NCBI GenBank assembly: GCA_013403005.1
Contig: JACBOA010000003.1
Span: forward strand, 96,001 to 160,000
DNA length: 64,000 nucleotides
DNA from: Methanobacteriaceae archaeon
GTDB lineage: Archaea > Methanobacteriota > Methanobacteria > Methanobacteriales > Methanobacteriaceae
Direction: 5' to 3'
Positions 1 through 9,535 of the stretch are shown here, piece by piece; within the stretch, counting starts at the first letter, position 1; each line of letters begins with the position of its first letter. The position numbers and the translations under genes are program-made. The notes beneath the pieces are model-generated. The model searched no databases and was not told the origin of the DNA. It was given only the letters and a program-made list of their open reading frames with translations.

Positions 1-160
1 TATTGGTATTTTGGGCTGTATTTAAAGCCGAATTGAAATCTGTTTCCCATTTGAGGCCATCTGATGATGATGCATCATTATCAGTTGACGTCAACAGGTA
101 AGCTCCCAGTACACCAGCCAGAATCACTGCAATTATGATAGCAATAAATCCAATCTTCAT
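1..160 (-). CDS. N-terminal end of an exported or membrane-anchored protein (partial)
   Basis: An ATG on the minus strand at 160 opens a frame that runs off the left edge of the window after 53 codons. Residues 3-24 are strongly hydrophobic (signal peptide or signal anchor) and are followed by a Ser/Asp-rich linker. The last visible residues (DFNSALNTAQNTN) resemble the entry to the thioredoxin fold in secreted thioredoxin-like proteins, but the catalytic CxxC would lie outside the window, so this identity is only a suggestion. Confidence 0.6.
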   Translation of the reverse strand, partial: MKIGFIAIIIAVILAGVLGAYLLTSTDNDASSSDGLKWETDFNSALNTAQNTN

Positions 161-235
161 GATATCTCATTTAAAAATTAGTTTATAATATAGTTACTCT
201 AATCATCTCTACTTTTTTATATCTATTACTTTAAT

Positions 236-1045
236 CTAGATTATTTTACTTTTAATATCGTATTTCCTACATATCCTCTCAGATCTTTTGTGGAGAGCTG
301 CTTGATAATCCCTGGAAGGGGCAAACGAATCCTTGAACATCCTTTTTGTCTTTTCTAAAACTTCAGGGAAGTATTCTTCCAGGATTTTGTAGTAGCGAAC
401 CTTACAGTCTTTTGGTTTGTCCCCAAATAATGTTAAACCAGCAACCAATACAAAATTAGCCCCATATTCCTTTATCTTACCAATCGCTTCATCCAGGTGC
501 TCTTCTGAATCCGATAAAAATGGGAGCACTGGCATGAGATTGGCACCCACCAGGAACCCCTCATCACTGAACTTCTTCATGGCCCCGAACCTTTCTTCTA
601 CAGTAGAAGCCCCTGGTTCGAAGATATCAACCAGAACCGGATCTACCGTAGAAAATGAGAAAGAAACTATCATCCCGTGGTCCAATTTACCCTGGAATCT
701 CTTAGGCAGAACCGCCTTTTCATCTATCTTTTTTAAAAGTTCCATATCTCTTAAGATCAGGGTGGATTTGGTGTTGACGTTTACTGGAAACTTGAAACGG
801 TAAATTATCTTCAAAAGCTCCCGGGTAATCTCCAGTTCCTCTTCAATGGGAGGATAAGGATCGGTAGAAGATCCTAAACCTATAAAACCATACTCCCCCT
901 TACGGGCCCGGTTTTTAAGCTGTTTATATAGAACCTCCGGTGCATTGGTCTTCACCTGCAGAACACTGGTCTCCTCACCACCATATACACTACCATGGAT
1001 ATAGCAATAGGTACAGTTTAAAGCACAGCCCATGAAAGGATTCAC
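236..1045 (-). CDS. Radical SAM protein, spore-photoproduct-lyase-like family
   Basis: The protein carries the radical SAM cluster motif CxxxCxxC at residues 7, 11 and 14 (GCALNCTYCY), followed by the GLGSSTDPYPPIE segment typical of the archaeal/bacterial SPL-like group, so it should bind a [4Fe-4S] cluster and cleave S-adenosylmethionine. The substrate is unknown. The coordinates use a GTG at 1045, but the frame stays open to about 1129 and the upstream codons read like the conserved family N-terminus (SVLNKLKSHDDWFLVDYT just before VNPF). No ATG, GTG or TTG exists in that 28-codon extension, although an AGGTGA ribosome-binding site lies just upstream of it (1131-1136). The real start is therefore unclear: a non-canonical codon, a lost start or a sequencing error. 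It is the left member of a cluster of damaged genes. Confidence 0.8.
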   Translation of the reverse strand: MNPFMGCALNCTYCYIHGSVYGGEETSVLQVKTNAPEVLYKQLKNRARKGEYGFIGLGSSTDPYPPIEEELEITRELLKIIYRFKFPVNVNTKSTLILRDMELLKKIDEKAVLPKRFQGKLDHGMIVSFSFSTVDPVLVDIFEPGASTVEERFGAMKKFSDEGFLVGANLMPVLPFLSDSEEHLDEAIGKIKEYGANFVLVAGLTLFGDKPKDCKVRYYKILEEYFPEVLEKTKRMFKDSFAPSRDYQAALHKRSERICRKYDIKSKII

Positions 1046-1129
1046 AGTATAATCTACTAAAAACCAGTCGTCATGACTTTTAAGCTTGTTTAGAACGGAT
1101 TTAACCTTTACTTCTTTGAAAAAATTAAA

Positions 1130-1454
1130 TCACCTACATTTCAAACGATACTTCTGGATATCCTACACCAGCTTCAGGTAATAGAATGTGTTGTGTATTC
1201 AGATATAAAGACCATTGATATGTATAGCTAAAGAATGTCATAATACATCCAAGCCACACAGTAAATCATTGGGTTCACATCCCCCTGAACGGTTTTTTTT
1301 ATCGACATACTATTATCACTCATAGACCATAATTATATTAAATGAAATAATTTTTTTTTTGAACTCCCTGAGATCAAGTTCAGATGGATTAATAAATTAT
1401 GAAACTAAACAGATAATTATAATTTTCCTATTGTAAACAAGAAATAGAGATAAA
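1130..1454. other. Intergenic region with two small hairpins
   Basis: No gene is apparent. GTTCA at 1273-1277 pairs with TGAAC at 1286-1290 and is followed by eight T (1293-1300), a terminator-like arrangement for plus-strand transcription although no plus-strand gene precedes it. A second inverted repeat, TGAACT at 1360-1365 and AGTTCA at 1377-1382, follows a run of ten T. The rest is AT-rich promoter-like sequence before the methyltransferase gene. Confidence 0.4.
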
Positions 1455-2099
1455 ATGGTTAAAATAGAACCTTTTGAAAGTTATTCATTGAAATATGATG
1501 CCTGGTTTGACGAAAACATATTTACTTATAAATCAGAACTGCAGGCAGTTAAAGAGTTGTTACCTCAAAGTAAAAATGGTGTTGAAGTTGGTGTAGGTAG
1601 TGGGCGCTTTGCAGCACCACTTGGCATCAAATTAGGCCTCGATCCTTCCAAAGAATTAGGAAAAATCGCAACAAAAAGAGGTATAAAATTCGTTGAAGGA
1701 GTTGCTGAACTACTTCCATTTAAAGATTCACAATTTGATTTTGTTTTAATGGTTACTACAATATGTTTTCTGGATGATGTTGAAAAAGCCTTTAAAGAAG
1801 TTAATAGAGTTCTAAAATCTGGAGGCTGTCTAATAATCGGATTTATAGATGCTAATAGTCCACTAGGGCAATTTTATGAAAAACATAAAAATGAAAGTAC
1901 CTTTTACAAGGATGCAACATTTTATTCAGTAGAAGAAGTCATATCCATTATGAAAAAAGCCAATTTTAAAGATTTTAGTTTTAGACAAACATTGTTCCAA
2001 CCAAAGGAAAAATTAAAAAACATAGAATCTGTAAAAAAAGGATTTGGAGAAGGCTCCTTTGTAGTAGTTAAGGGGATTAAGCAGGAAAAAAGAAGATAA
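1455..2099 (+). CDS. Class I SAM-dependent methyltransferase (Methyltransf_11 type)
   Basis: A 214-residue Rossmann-fold methyltransferase. The SAM-binding glycine loop EVGVGSG lies at residues 44-50, the acidic residue after strand 2 is in LGLDPS, and the motif around FDFVLMVTTICFLDD matches motif IV/post-IV of the UbiE-like group. The substrate cannot be read from sequence. It starts with ATG after a weak GAGAT site. It stands alone, and its codons are more AT-rich than those of most nearby genes, which may mean later acquisition (inference). Confidence 0.85.
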   Translation: MVKIEPFESYSLKYDAWFDENIFTYKSELQAVKELLPQSKNGVEVGVGSGRFAAPLGIKLGLDPSKELGKIATKRGIKFVEGVAELLPFKDSQFDFVLMVTTICFLDDVEKAFKEVNRVLKSGGCLIIGFIDANSPLGQFYEKHKNESTFYKDATFYSVEEVISIMKKANFKDFSFRQTLFQPKEKLKNIESVKKGFGEGSFVVVKGIKQEKRR

Positions 2100-2158
2100 G
2101 AATAATATAAACTATTTAATACTCACTTGTCTTTCTATAAGTGGGGGGTGAAAAATTT

Positions 2159-2447
2159 ATGAAAAAAAGGACATCAAACAGATCCTTTAACCTGGGTAAC
2201 ATAGGAAGCAAAATAATCACAGTAGACTGGGTCAACGGCCTCGCCACCGCGATCTTAAGGGGGTGATGAAGGACCAGGCATAGCCACGGTAACTGCATCA
2301 GATTACCAGACAGTACAGACCTTCGTAACCATCCTGGAAGCACCCACTGATGTCATAGGTATGAAAAACACAGGAACACCAGTAACCTACCTGTTAACGG
2401 CTTTAATACTGCTTATAGGTGGGTTAGGACTGGCGAGGAGGAAATAA
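2159..2447 (+). pseudogene. Frameshifted remnant of an Ig-like surface adhesin with a C-terminal anchor
   Basis: From ATG 2159 a frame reads 35 codons and ends at a TGA in a run of G (AGGGGGTGA). One base further on, the frame reads GDEGPGIATVTASDY and continues to a Thr/Val-rich end, a 20-residue hydrophobic helix and a final LARRK before TAA at 2445-2447. Joining the two frames at the G run gives one continuous Ig-like repeat plus the hydrophobic C-terminal anchor typical of methanobacterial adhesin-like proteins. No signal peptide and only one repeat remain, so this is the tail of a formerly long surface protein. A T-rich stretch follows. Confidence 0.65.
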
Positions 2448-2493
2448 CCCCTCTTATTTTTTATTTCTTCAAGTGATCTTAAAAGAGGATAAT

Positions 2494-3327
2494 ATGACCA
2501 ATATAGAATACTTTAAAGACAAGATTTGTATAGTAACCGGTGCTAATTCAGGTATCGGATATGCACTGACCGAAGAACTCTTAAAAAGGGGAGCCATAGT
2601 ATATATGGCCGGGCGCAACCCAGAAAAGGTTTAAAAAGCTGCCGAACAGCTCTCCAATTACAGTGATCAAATCCACACCATCATCGTGGATGTTACAATC
2701 CAGAAACAGGTGCAAAAGGCTATAGAGGATACAGCAGAGGAAGCAGGTAGGCTGGATTTCTTATTTAACAATGCAGGAATAGGCGGTACCATGCCATTTG
2801 AGACAGCTACTCTGGATGATTGGAAAAGGATCATAGACGTCAACCTGTGGAGTGTTATCTACGGAGTACACACCGCCGTGCCCATCATGCTCAAACAGGG
2901 ATCTGGCCATATAGTTAACACATCATCACTTGCGGGTTTAGTTCCTTATCCCATGCAGGTTATCTACGACGCTACTAAGTATGCTGTGGTAGGTCTTTCT
3001 GAAAGTTTACGATACGAGTATGCTGAGAAAGGGATCAGTTTTTCCGTGATATGCCCTGGTGACATCGCCACCCCCATATTCAGTAAGATAGTTGGTAGTG
3101 AGGGTGGTGGTGCGGAAATCCCGGAAGGAGCATATCCTGTGGATGAAGCAGTAGCTTACAGTCTTGATAAGGTTAGTGAAGGTCACGGGCGGATAATAGT
3201 ACCTGAACAGCCTAATAGCGATATATATGGGGGATACATCCTGGGAAATGAGCAGGTGGAAGAATTCCTCCTAAAACATGCCCACGACCACCGGATAAAA
3301 TTTGAAAAAGAGGGCCGGTTTATTTAA
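2494..3327 (+). pseudogene. Short-chain dehydrogenase/reductase interrupted by one nonsense codon
   Basis: Starting from ATG 2494 (AGAGGAT just upstream), the frame encodes an SDR with the NAD(P)-binding TGANSGIG, then stops at TAA 2632-2634 (codon 47) and continues in the same frame to 3327 with NNAG and a YxxxK-type catalytic motif (YDATK). The intact relative at 12964-13845 has Gln at this codon, so a single C-to-T change (CAA to TAA) explains the break. Translation could restart at GTG 2686, but that product would lack the cofactor-binding half. Everything else in the frame is well preserved, so the lesion is recent, or is a base-call error. Confidence 0.8.
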
Positions 3328-3454
3328 CTTTCTAAAATTTATTAGCTCTCTGAAAAAATCCAAATCATAATTTAGAAAAAATATAGGTGTCTTAAGCAAG
3401 CTTACAATTGTTGGGAGTAAAAATTAATAATATTGATAATAGGGGAATATTTCC

Positions 3455-5313
3455 GTGGAAAGCTTAGAAGTAGTGAAATTATTATTCAGGGATTGGAAGG
3501 GTTCCTATAGGTGGCTGGTTTTTTCATTGTTTTTAGTGGTGATAAGTGTCTCTGGAACACTTTTAATACCTTACTTCAGTTCCTTTTTGATAAATGATGG
3601 TATAACAGCGGGGAACAGTGATGTCATGGTAAGGTATGGTATTTATATGCTTATCATGGCGGTTATCGTAGGGATCTGTGAATTTTTAAATGTAGCTATT
3701 GCCGTTTCCTTTTCAGAGAGAAGCTGCCATGGACTGCGAAGTGGAGCATTTGCCCATATTCAATCATTCTCCTTCGGTGGTCTGGATAAATACAGTTCCA
3801 GTGATCTTCTGGTACGTTTAACCACCGATATCCAGAACATAAAAATCGGGATCCAGCAGACATTACTCAACGTGTTCAAGTCCCCTCTACTCTTAATAGT
3901 GTCACTGTTTTTCCTTTATATTACAGCTCCCGGGCTTATGTGGGTAGCTGCGATTTTAGTTGTTGTAGAATGTCTAATACTGGTAGTATACTTATGGTTT
4001 TCCACTAAAGCTTATGAAAAAAAACAGGTTAAATATGACAGGCTCAATGAGGTTCTGAGGGAAAGTATGTCTGGTGTAAGAGTGGTGAAGGCCTTTGTAA
4101 GACAGGATCTTGAAAATCAGCGTTTCCAACAAGCATCAGAGGAACTTCGTGAATCTGCCTTAAAACCTCAATATTACTATGCTTTCATTACACCCACCCT
4201 TATGATGCTGGTTTACCTGGGTTCAGCGGGAATATTATATATTGGAGGAACAGGATTGCTTCAAGGCACTGGTTTAACCCTGGGTGGTGTAACCGCTGCC
4301 ATGACATATTTAATCATGGCATTAATTCCCATTACAACTTTAGGATACATGATCCCCTTCCTCACCGCTGCCATATCTTCTCTAGGACGTGTTTACGAAA
4401 TAATAAATGAAGAAACTGATATTGTAAACGTAGAAAACGTAAACCCAGTTGACACCGATAAGTAAAGGGTGGTGTAACCTTCAAAAACGTGAGTTTTAGA
4501 TATCCTGTTAAAGATGAAAATCAACCCACCATGGCCTTAAAAAATATAAATCTTAACATCGAACCAGGAGAGGTTGTTGGAATTTTAGGGGCAACCGGTT
4601 CTGGAAAATCAACACTGGTGAATCTTATACCACGTTTTTATGATGTAACCGAGGGTGAAATAACAATAGATGGGATTGATGTGCGTGAAATGCCACTGGA
4701 AACCCTCCGTTACGTTGCCGCTGTTTGCCTCCAGGGCAGTAACTTCTTCTCGGGTACCATCCGTGACAATTTAATTTCAGGAGTTATGGATGTCGATGCC
4801 GTGGCACAGGCTGCTCTAGATTTTGGTGTCCATATCAATCGTGACAATCTATTTCCAGGACCTATAGATTCCAGTTATGATGCCATGGTACGGGCAGCTG
4901 AAGCTGCAGATGCCCATGAATTTGTAAACGCCATGCCTCAAAAATATGATAGCGTTATAGCTCGAGGAGGCGCAGACTTATCTGGTGGACAGCGTCAAAG
5001 ACTTTCCATAGCCAGGACCCTTATGATAAATCCTAAAATTCTTATCTTAGATGATTCTACCAGTGCCGTTGATGTGGCCACCGAAGCCCGCATCCAGGAC
5101 TCTATACGGGACTTAATGAAGGGCACAACCCAGATCATAGTGGCCCAGCGTATAAGTGCAGTTATCACCGCAGACAAAATAGTGTTAATGGATAACGGTG
5201 AAATAACTGCCGTAGGAAGTCATGAAGAACTTTTAGAGTCTAACAAACTCTATCATGACATATATGCTTCTCAGTTTGGTGTTGAAGTTCAGGGACAGGG
5301 GGTGGTAGGATGA
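3455..5313 (+). pseudogene. ABC exporter half-subunit (TMD-NBD, degenerate catalytic site), split by a frameshift
   Basis: The frame from GTG 3455 (AGGGG site at 3441) encodes a six-helix exporter membrane domain and ends at TAA 4463-4465. A second frame then supplies the nucleotide-binding domain through 5313: Walker A GATGSGKST, signature LSGGQRQRLSIAR, Walker B ILILDDSTSAVD. Adding one G next to 4462 would turn GATAAGTAAAGG into GATAAGGTAAAGG and read through DKVKGGVTFKNVSFRY without a gap. The base after Walker B encodes Asp, not the catalytic Glu, as in the degenerate partner of heterodimeric exporters (TM287, BmrC, LmrC). The stop overlaps the start of the partner gene (ATGA, 5310-5313). 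If the frameshift is real the exporter is inactive unless the two pieces assemble. Confidence 0.85.
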
Positions 5314-7100
5314 ACAACAATAACAAAGAAGCAAAACCTAAAGGCATGATGACCAATTTAAAGAGACTTCTAGGTTATCTCACCCGTTACAAGGTTCGTT
5401 TCACGTTGATGATTGCCATTATGCTGGGATATTCCATCATGCTAGCCATCATCCCCACCATATCCGGAGTACTTATGAACATTCTTTCCGGAAGTTCAGG
5501 GTCACTAACAGAGCTTCAAAATACAATCCTCGTCTTAATTGGTGTTGTAATATTGTTCTGGGTTTTTGGAAATGTATCTCAGAGGATACTGGCAGTTATA
5601 GCTCAGAAATCACTTTATAATCTAAGAACGGAACTTTTCAGTAAGATACAAAAGTCCTCCCTCAACTTTTTCGATAAACGACCGATAGGGGAATTAATGA
5701 GCAATGTAACCAACGATTTAGACTTAGTGGACCAGTTCTTAAGTGTAAGCTTTATGAACGTGCTTCAGGGGATGATTACCATCATCATAGCCACCATCTT
5801 CATGATACTCATAAACCCCTACTTCACCATCCTAACTTTTATAACTATCCTGGGTATGCTGGCCATTTCAGGGCTTCTGGCCAGGATAGCTGGAGAAGCC
5901 TTCGGACTCTTGCAGGAGCAGATGGCCGAACTTAACGGATATGCCGAGGAAAGGATGTCCGGCCAGAAAACAGTGGTGGCCTTCAATCAACAGTGGCCAT
6001 TCATACAAAAATTTGATAAGATGAGCCAAAATGCAGATGAAATAGGTGAAAAGGCACAGCTTTCTTCCATGGCCAATACCGCGGTTGCCCTGGTTTTCCA
6101 AAACCTGCAGAACATCATAATATTCGTAGTGGGCGGATACCTGGTGCTCCAGCAACAGGCCGCCTTCGGGGATTTAGTAGCCTTTATCGGTTTTAGCTCA
6201 GTTTTGATGCAGCCTTTAACTCAGATATTCGCCTTCTACAACCAGATCATATCAGCAGTAGTAGGTGCCGGCAGAGTGTTCCAGATAATGGATGAAGAAA
6301 CAGAATTACCTGATAAAGAAGACGGCCCACCAATGCCCCCAGTAGAAGGCCATGTGGAATTTATAGATGTTGATTTCAGCTACGTGTCCGGCCATAAGAT
6401 ACTTAAAAACAACAGCTTCACTGCCAACCCCGGCCAAATCATAGGCCTCTGCGGACCCACCGGGGCAGGAAAAAGTACCATCATGAACATCCTCACCAGG
6501 TACTACGACATAGATTCCGGCGAAATAAGGGTAGACGACCACCGCGTCGATGAAGTCCAGCAGGACACCCTCCGGATCCAGATAGCACAGGTACTCCAGG
6601 AACCATTCCTCTTCACCGATACCATCATGAACAACCTCAGGTACGCCAGAGAAGGAGCCACCGATGAGGAATGTATCCACGCGGCAAAACAGGCCAACGC
6701 CCACGACTTCATAATGAGACAGCCCCAGGGATATGATACCATACTACGGGCTGGGGGAGCTGACTTAAGCCAGGGACAGCGACAGATGCTCACAATCGCC
6801 CGGGCAATGGTAGCCGACCCACGCATGCTCATCTTAGACGAGGCCACGAGTAACGTAGACACCCGGACCGAGAAACTCATCCAAGAAGGCCTACTCAAAC
6901 TACAAGAAGGCAAAACATCGTTTATAATCGCCCACCGACTATCAACCATACAAAACTCTGACCAGATACTCGTGATCAACGATGGAGAGATAATAGAAAG
7001 AGGCAGCCACCAGGAACTACTGGATATGAAGGGGTTCTACTACGACCTTTATATGAGTCAGTTCCGGGGTAAAATAGATGACATATGTGCAAGTAAATAA
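5310..7100 (+). CDS. ABC exporter half-subunit (TMD-NBD, catalytic partner)
   Basis: A 596-residue half-transporter: six membrane helices in residues 1-320, then an ATPase domain with Walker A GPTGAGKST, signature LSQGQRQMLTIAR, Walker B MLILDEATSNVD with the catalytic Glu, and switch His in IAHRLST. It is the active-site partner of the preceding half-transporter and its start overlaps that gene's stop by four bases, so translation is coupled. Pairing of one degenerate and one canonical site is the hallmark of heterodimeric multidrug or lipid exporters. The substrate is unknown. Intact here, but it may lack its partner if the upstream frameshift is real. Confidence 0.92.
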   Translation: MNNNNKEAKPKGMMTNLKRLLGYLTRYKVRFTLMIAIMLGYSIMLAIIPTISGVLMNILSGSSGSLTELQNTILVLIGVVILFWVFGNVSQRILAVIAQKSLYNLRTELFSKIQKSSLNFFDKRPIGELMSNVTNDLDLVDQFLSVSFMNVLQGMITIIIATIFMILINPYFTILTFITILGMLAISGLLARIAGEAFGLLQEQMAELNGYAEERMSGQKTVVAFNQQWPFIQKFDKMSQNADEIGEKAQLSSMANTAVALVFQNLQNIIIFVVGGYLVLQQQAAFGDLVAFIGFSSVLMQPLTQIFAFYNQIISAVVGAGRVFQIMDEETELPDKEDGPPMPPVEGHVEFIDVDFSYVSGHKILKNNSFTANPGQIIGLCGPTGAGKSTIMNILTRYYDIDSGEIRVDDHRVDEVQQDTLRIQIAQVLQEPFLFTDTIMNNLRYAREGATDEECIHAAKQANAHDFIMRQPQGYDTILRAGGADLSQGQRQMLTIARAMVADPRMLILDEATSNVDTRTEKLIQEGLLKLQEGKTSFIIAHRLSTIQNSDQILVINDGEIIERGSHQELLDMKGFYYDLYMSQFRGKIDDICASK

Positions 7101-7131
7101 AATACCACTGTAATAATATAGTTTATTGAGT

Positions 7132-8256
7132 CTAATCCATGGTATATCTTATTATTTTCTTTCCTTTTGTTTTAATAAGTCCAATTCTAGCCAGGTCTTT
7201 AATAATAAGCTCTACAAAGTCAGAATCAAGACTGAATTCAACATCAAGTTCATCATAATTAAAAATTTTATCGTTAAACAGTTCAGTTGCATCAAAAATA
7301 AATTTCCTGTATTTAACTTTCCTATGCTTCTCAAGGGTTGACAGAATTCCATCTGCAATTACTGAAACCATCTGAATCTCTTCAATAACATCCTCATTTA
7401 CCACAGGTAATTCGGAAAGAGAATCTATTAAATCATTCTTCTGTAAAATGAATTCCAAGCCCAAATTTAAATTATATGTTACATAGATATTGGATGCAAA
7501 TTTCAATCTGAAATCAGCACCAAAAAATAGATCCTCCGCGTGAGTAACATTCAGATACACGCCATACATAAATCTGGCATAGGGATCCTCAGAATCGCTG
7601 TGAAAATTAACACTTTCTATTATAGGAGTGATTAAGAACTGTCTTTTCCAGTTGAAATCAAGCAATTTAGCAAAGTTATCTCCGGGATACTTAGAGTTTA
7701 CAATATCATTAGGATCATCAGAATCTCCTTGAAATGAATCATCAGGTCCATGTTCATCTGGTTTATTTGATATTGGCAAATCTGACTCTTTTGTATCGTT
7801 TTCATCATCCGGCTTTTGAAATATTTCAGAATCTAAAACTTTTTGAAATATTTCATTGGTTTCTTCCTTTAATACCTTTATATCTCTAAATTTTTCATTT
7901 AAATCCATTTCTGCGTCAATTTCGAAAAGTCTATCCTCAGCTTCACTGGGATTTTTATTTACCAGTTCTTTAAATTTTCCACTTTCAAAAAGCTTTTTTA
8001 AAACAGTTAATGCGATGTACAAATAATCCGCAGGATTTTCTTCAACATATACATTATTTCTATATTCCTTATTAGTTTCAAATATCTTTTCAGCATTTTT
8101 TAATTCATCCAAAGCCTTTTCATATGCTGAATTTAGATAATAATGCTTTGAAACATCATGGTGAATTTTTTTTTCTATTTTAGCCCTTCCCAAATAGTGA
8201 AGTTCCCTCACAGCCTCTGTTGCGTCTTCTACTGAATCAAATTCTATTTCGATCAT
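7132..8256 (-). CDS. Uncharacterised protein with helical N-half, acidic linker and C-terminal winged-helix-like segment
   Basis: Not recognised. Of its 374 residues, about 1-150 are charged and probably helical (TPR-like pattern, LNSAYEKALDELKNAEKIF). About 150-190 is a low-complexity Asp/Pro/Ser linker, and the last 80 residues (ELIIKDLARIGLIKTKGKK) look like a winged-helix end. No signal peptide or membrane helix is present. A good AGGTGGA site precedes the ATG, and a TATA-like TTTTATATC lies about 24 bases upstream, so the leader is very short. The gene is AT-rich, stands alone and faces the ABC operon tail to tail. Confidence 0.7.
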   Translation of the reverse strand: MIEIEFDSVEDATEAVRELHYLGRAKIEKKIHHDVSKHYYLNSAYEKALDELKNAEKIFETNKEYRNNVYVEENPADYLYIALTVLKKLFESGKFKELVNKNPSEAEDRLFEIDAEMDLNEKFRDIKVLKEETNEIFQKVLDSEIFQKPDDENDTKESDLPISNKPDEHGPDDSFQGDSDDPNDIVNSKYPGDNFAKLLDFNWKRQFLITPIIESVNFHSDSEDPYARFMYGVYLNVTHAEDLFFGADFRLKFASNIYVTYNLNLGLEFILQKNDLIDSLSELPVVNEDVIEEIQMVSVIADGILSTLEKHRKVKYRKFIFDATELFNDKIFNYDELDVEFSLDSDFVELIIKDLARIGLIKTKGKKIIRYTMD

Positions 8257-8393
8257 ATATCCACCTGATATAAAAGTAGGGTTTCAAAGATATCAATCTA
8301 TCTATTTGTTTAAAAACCAGATTATTTTCATTTTTTAAATAACTCCAACCAATATCAACTGGCACTCATTATATTTTTTTATCCAGTAATTTT

Positions 8394-8411
8394 TATAGTT
8401 ATACAACTATA
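8394..8411. promoter_or_regulatory. Inverted repeat upstream of RaSEA gene
   Basis: TATAGTT (8394-8400) and AACTATA (8405-8411) are separated by four bases, about 40 bases before the RaSEA start. The position fits a promoter or operator element between the divergent genes, but the AT-rich composition makes chance possible. Confidence 0.3.
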
Positions 8412-8451
8412 GCTTATAACAAGATTTACTAATTTTTTACAGGACTAAATC

Positions 8452-9519
8452 ATGAAAATTAAAGAACTGACCCATGAAATCCGGGAAAAATCCCTGAGAA
8501 AGATAGATAAAAAATCACCACGAGAACTATCAGCCAGTTGGTTCGGAGAAGACCTGCTTTACTCCGGGAAAGGAAACGCCATTTTTATTATTTTACCAAC
8601 TACGGGATGTGCCCATGCACTTTCTGAGTCTGGTGGGTGCACTATGTGCAGTTATATCGCTGATTCGCCCCTTGAAAAGGTTTCTTCTGATGAATTAATT
8701 GATATATTTAAAAATTCAATTGAAAGGCATGAAATTAAACCTAAAACCGTGGTTAAAATCTTTGTCTCGGGGAGTTTCCTCAACGAAGATGAAATTCCCC
8801 GGGAAGCCCGGGATGAAATCCTGAAACTCCTAAATAAGGAAGAAAACGTGGAGGAAGTGGTGGTTGAATCCAGGCCAGAATACGTTAATGAAGAGGTAAT
8901 GAAAGCCTGCTGCAGCCTGATACCAGATAAGATATTTGAAGTAAGTATTGGACTCGAGAGCAGCAGCGATTACATCAAAGAATATAAGATAAACAAGGGA
9001 TTTTCCAATGAAGACTTTGAAAGGGCTGTTAATGTAGTTAAAAGTCTGAAATCAGATTATAAAGTAACATCTAAGGCATACTTATTTGTTAAACCAATTC
9101 TAACCTCTGAAAAAGATGCTATTGAAGATGCTGTTGCCTCTGCTGAATACGCTGTAGAAGTTGGTGTTGATCGGATATCTTTTTGTCCTGCCACTATTCA
9201 TAAGGGAACTTTGATGGAAGTTCTCTGGCGCAGAGGTTCATACCAGCCTCCGTGGATTTGGAGTATTCTAGAGATAATTAAAAGAGTCCGAAGTTCCATT
9301 AAAATCCCAGTGATAATGGATACCTCTGGTTTTGGGACAAGGAGAGGGCCTTTTAATTGTAAGAAATGTAATAAGAAACTTAAAAATTTAATAATCGAGT
9401 CTAACCTTGATCAGTCTATTCCTGATGAGTTTGATTGTGAATGTAAGGTGAAATGGGAAGCAGATGTTGAATATTCTGATTTATCAAGATCAAACACCCT
9501 TTTAAGTGATAAAATCTAA
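8452..9519 (+). CDS. raSEA: Archaeosine biosynthesis radical SAM protein RaSEA
   Basis: A 355-residue radical SAM enzyme of the Elp3-like TIGR01210 family. The characteristic segment is LPTTGCAHALSESGGCTMCS (residues 49-68) with the cluster cysteines at 53, 63 and 66. A C-terminal CKKCNKK...CECK cysteine set probably binds zinc. In archaea that also have ArcS, RaSEA completes conversion of preQ0-lysine at tRNA position 15 to archaeosine, stabilising tRNA. It starts with ATG after a weak AGGAC site and its 3' end abuts or overlaps the next gene, suggesting co-transcription. Confidence 0.88.
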   Translation: MKIKELTHEIREKSLRKIDKKSPRELSASWFGEDLLYSGKGNAIFIILPTTGCAHALSESGGCTMCSYIADSPLEKVSSDELIDIFKNSIERHEIKPKTVVKIFVSGSFLNEDEIPREARDEILKLLNKEENVEEVVVESRPEYVNEEVMKACCSLIPDKIFEVSIGLESSSDYIKEYKINKGFSNEDFERAVNVVKSLKSDYKVTSKAYLFVKPILTSEKDAIEDAVASAEYAVEVGVDRISFCPATIHKGTLMEVLWRRGSYQPPWIWSILEIIKRVRSSIKIPVIMDTSGFGTRRGPFNCKKCNKKLKNLIIESNLDQSIPDEFDCECKVKWEADVEYSDLSRSNTLLSDKI

Positions 9520-9535
9520 TTTTAATCTCAAAAAT

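Noticed and set aside
1271..1300. Terminator of a plus-strand gene
   Set aside because: No plus-strand gene precedes it in the window, so the hairpin and T run are recorded only as intergenic structure.
2632..2634. Read-through of the stop as pyrrolysine or selenocysteine
   Set aside because: The codon is TAA; these residues use TAG and TGA. The paralogue has Gln here, so a point mutation is simpler.
5868..6979. Long minus-strand frames inside the second exporter gene
   Set aside because: They lie antisense to a strongly conserved ABC protein and lack ribosome-binding sites or recognisable motifs; they are shadows of GC-biased codon use.
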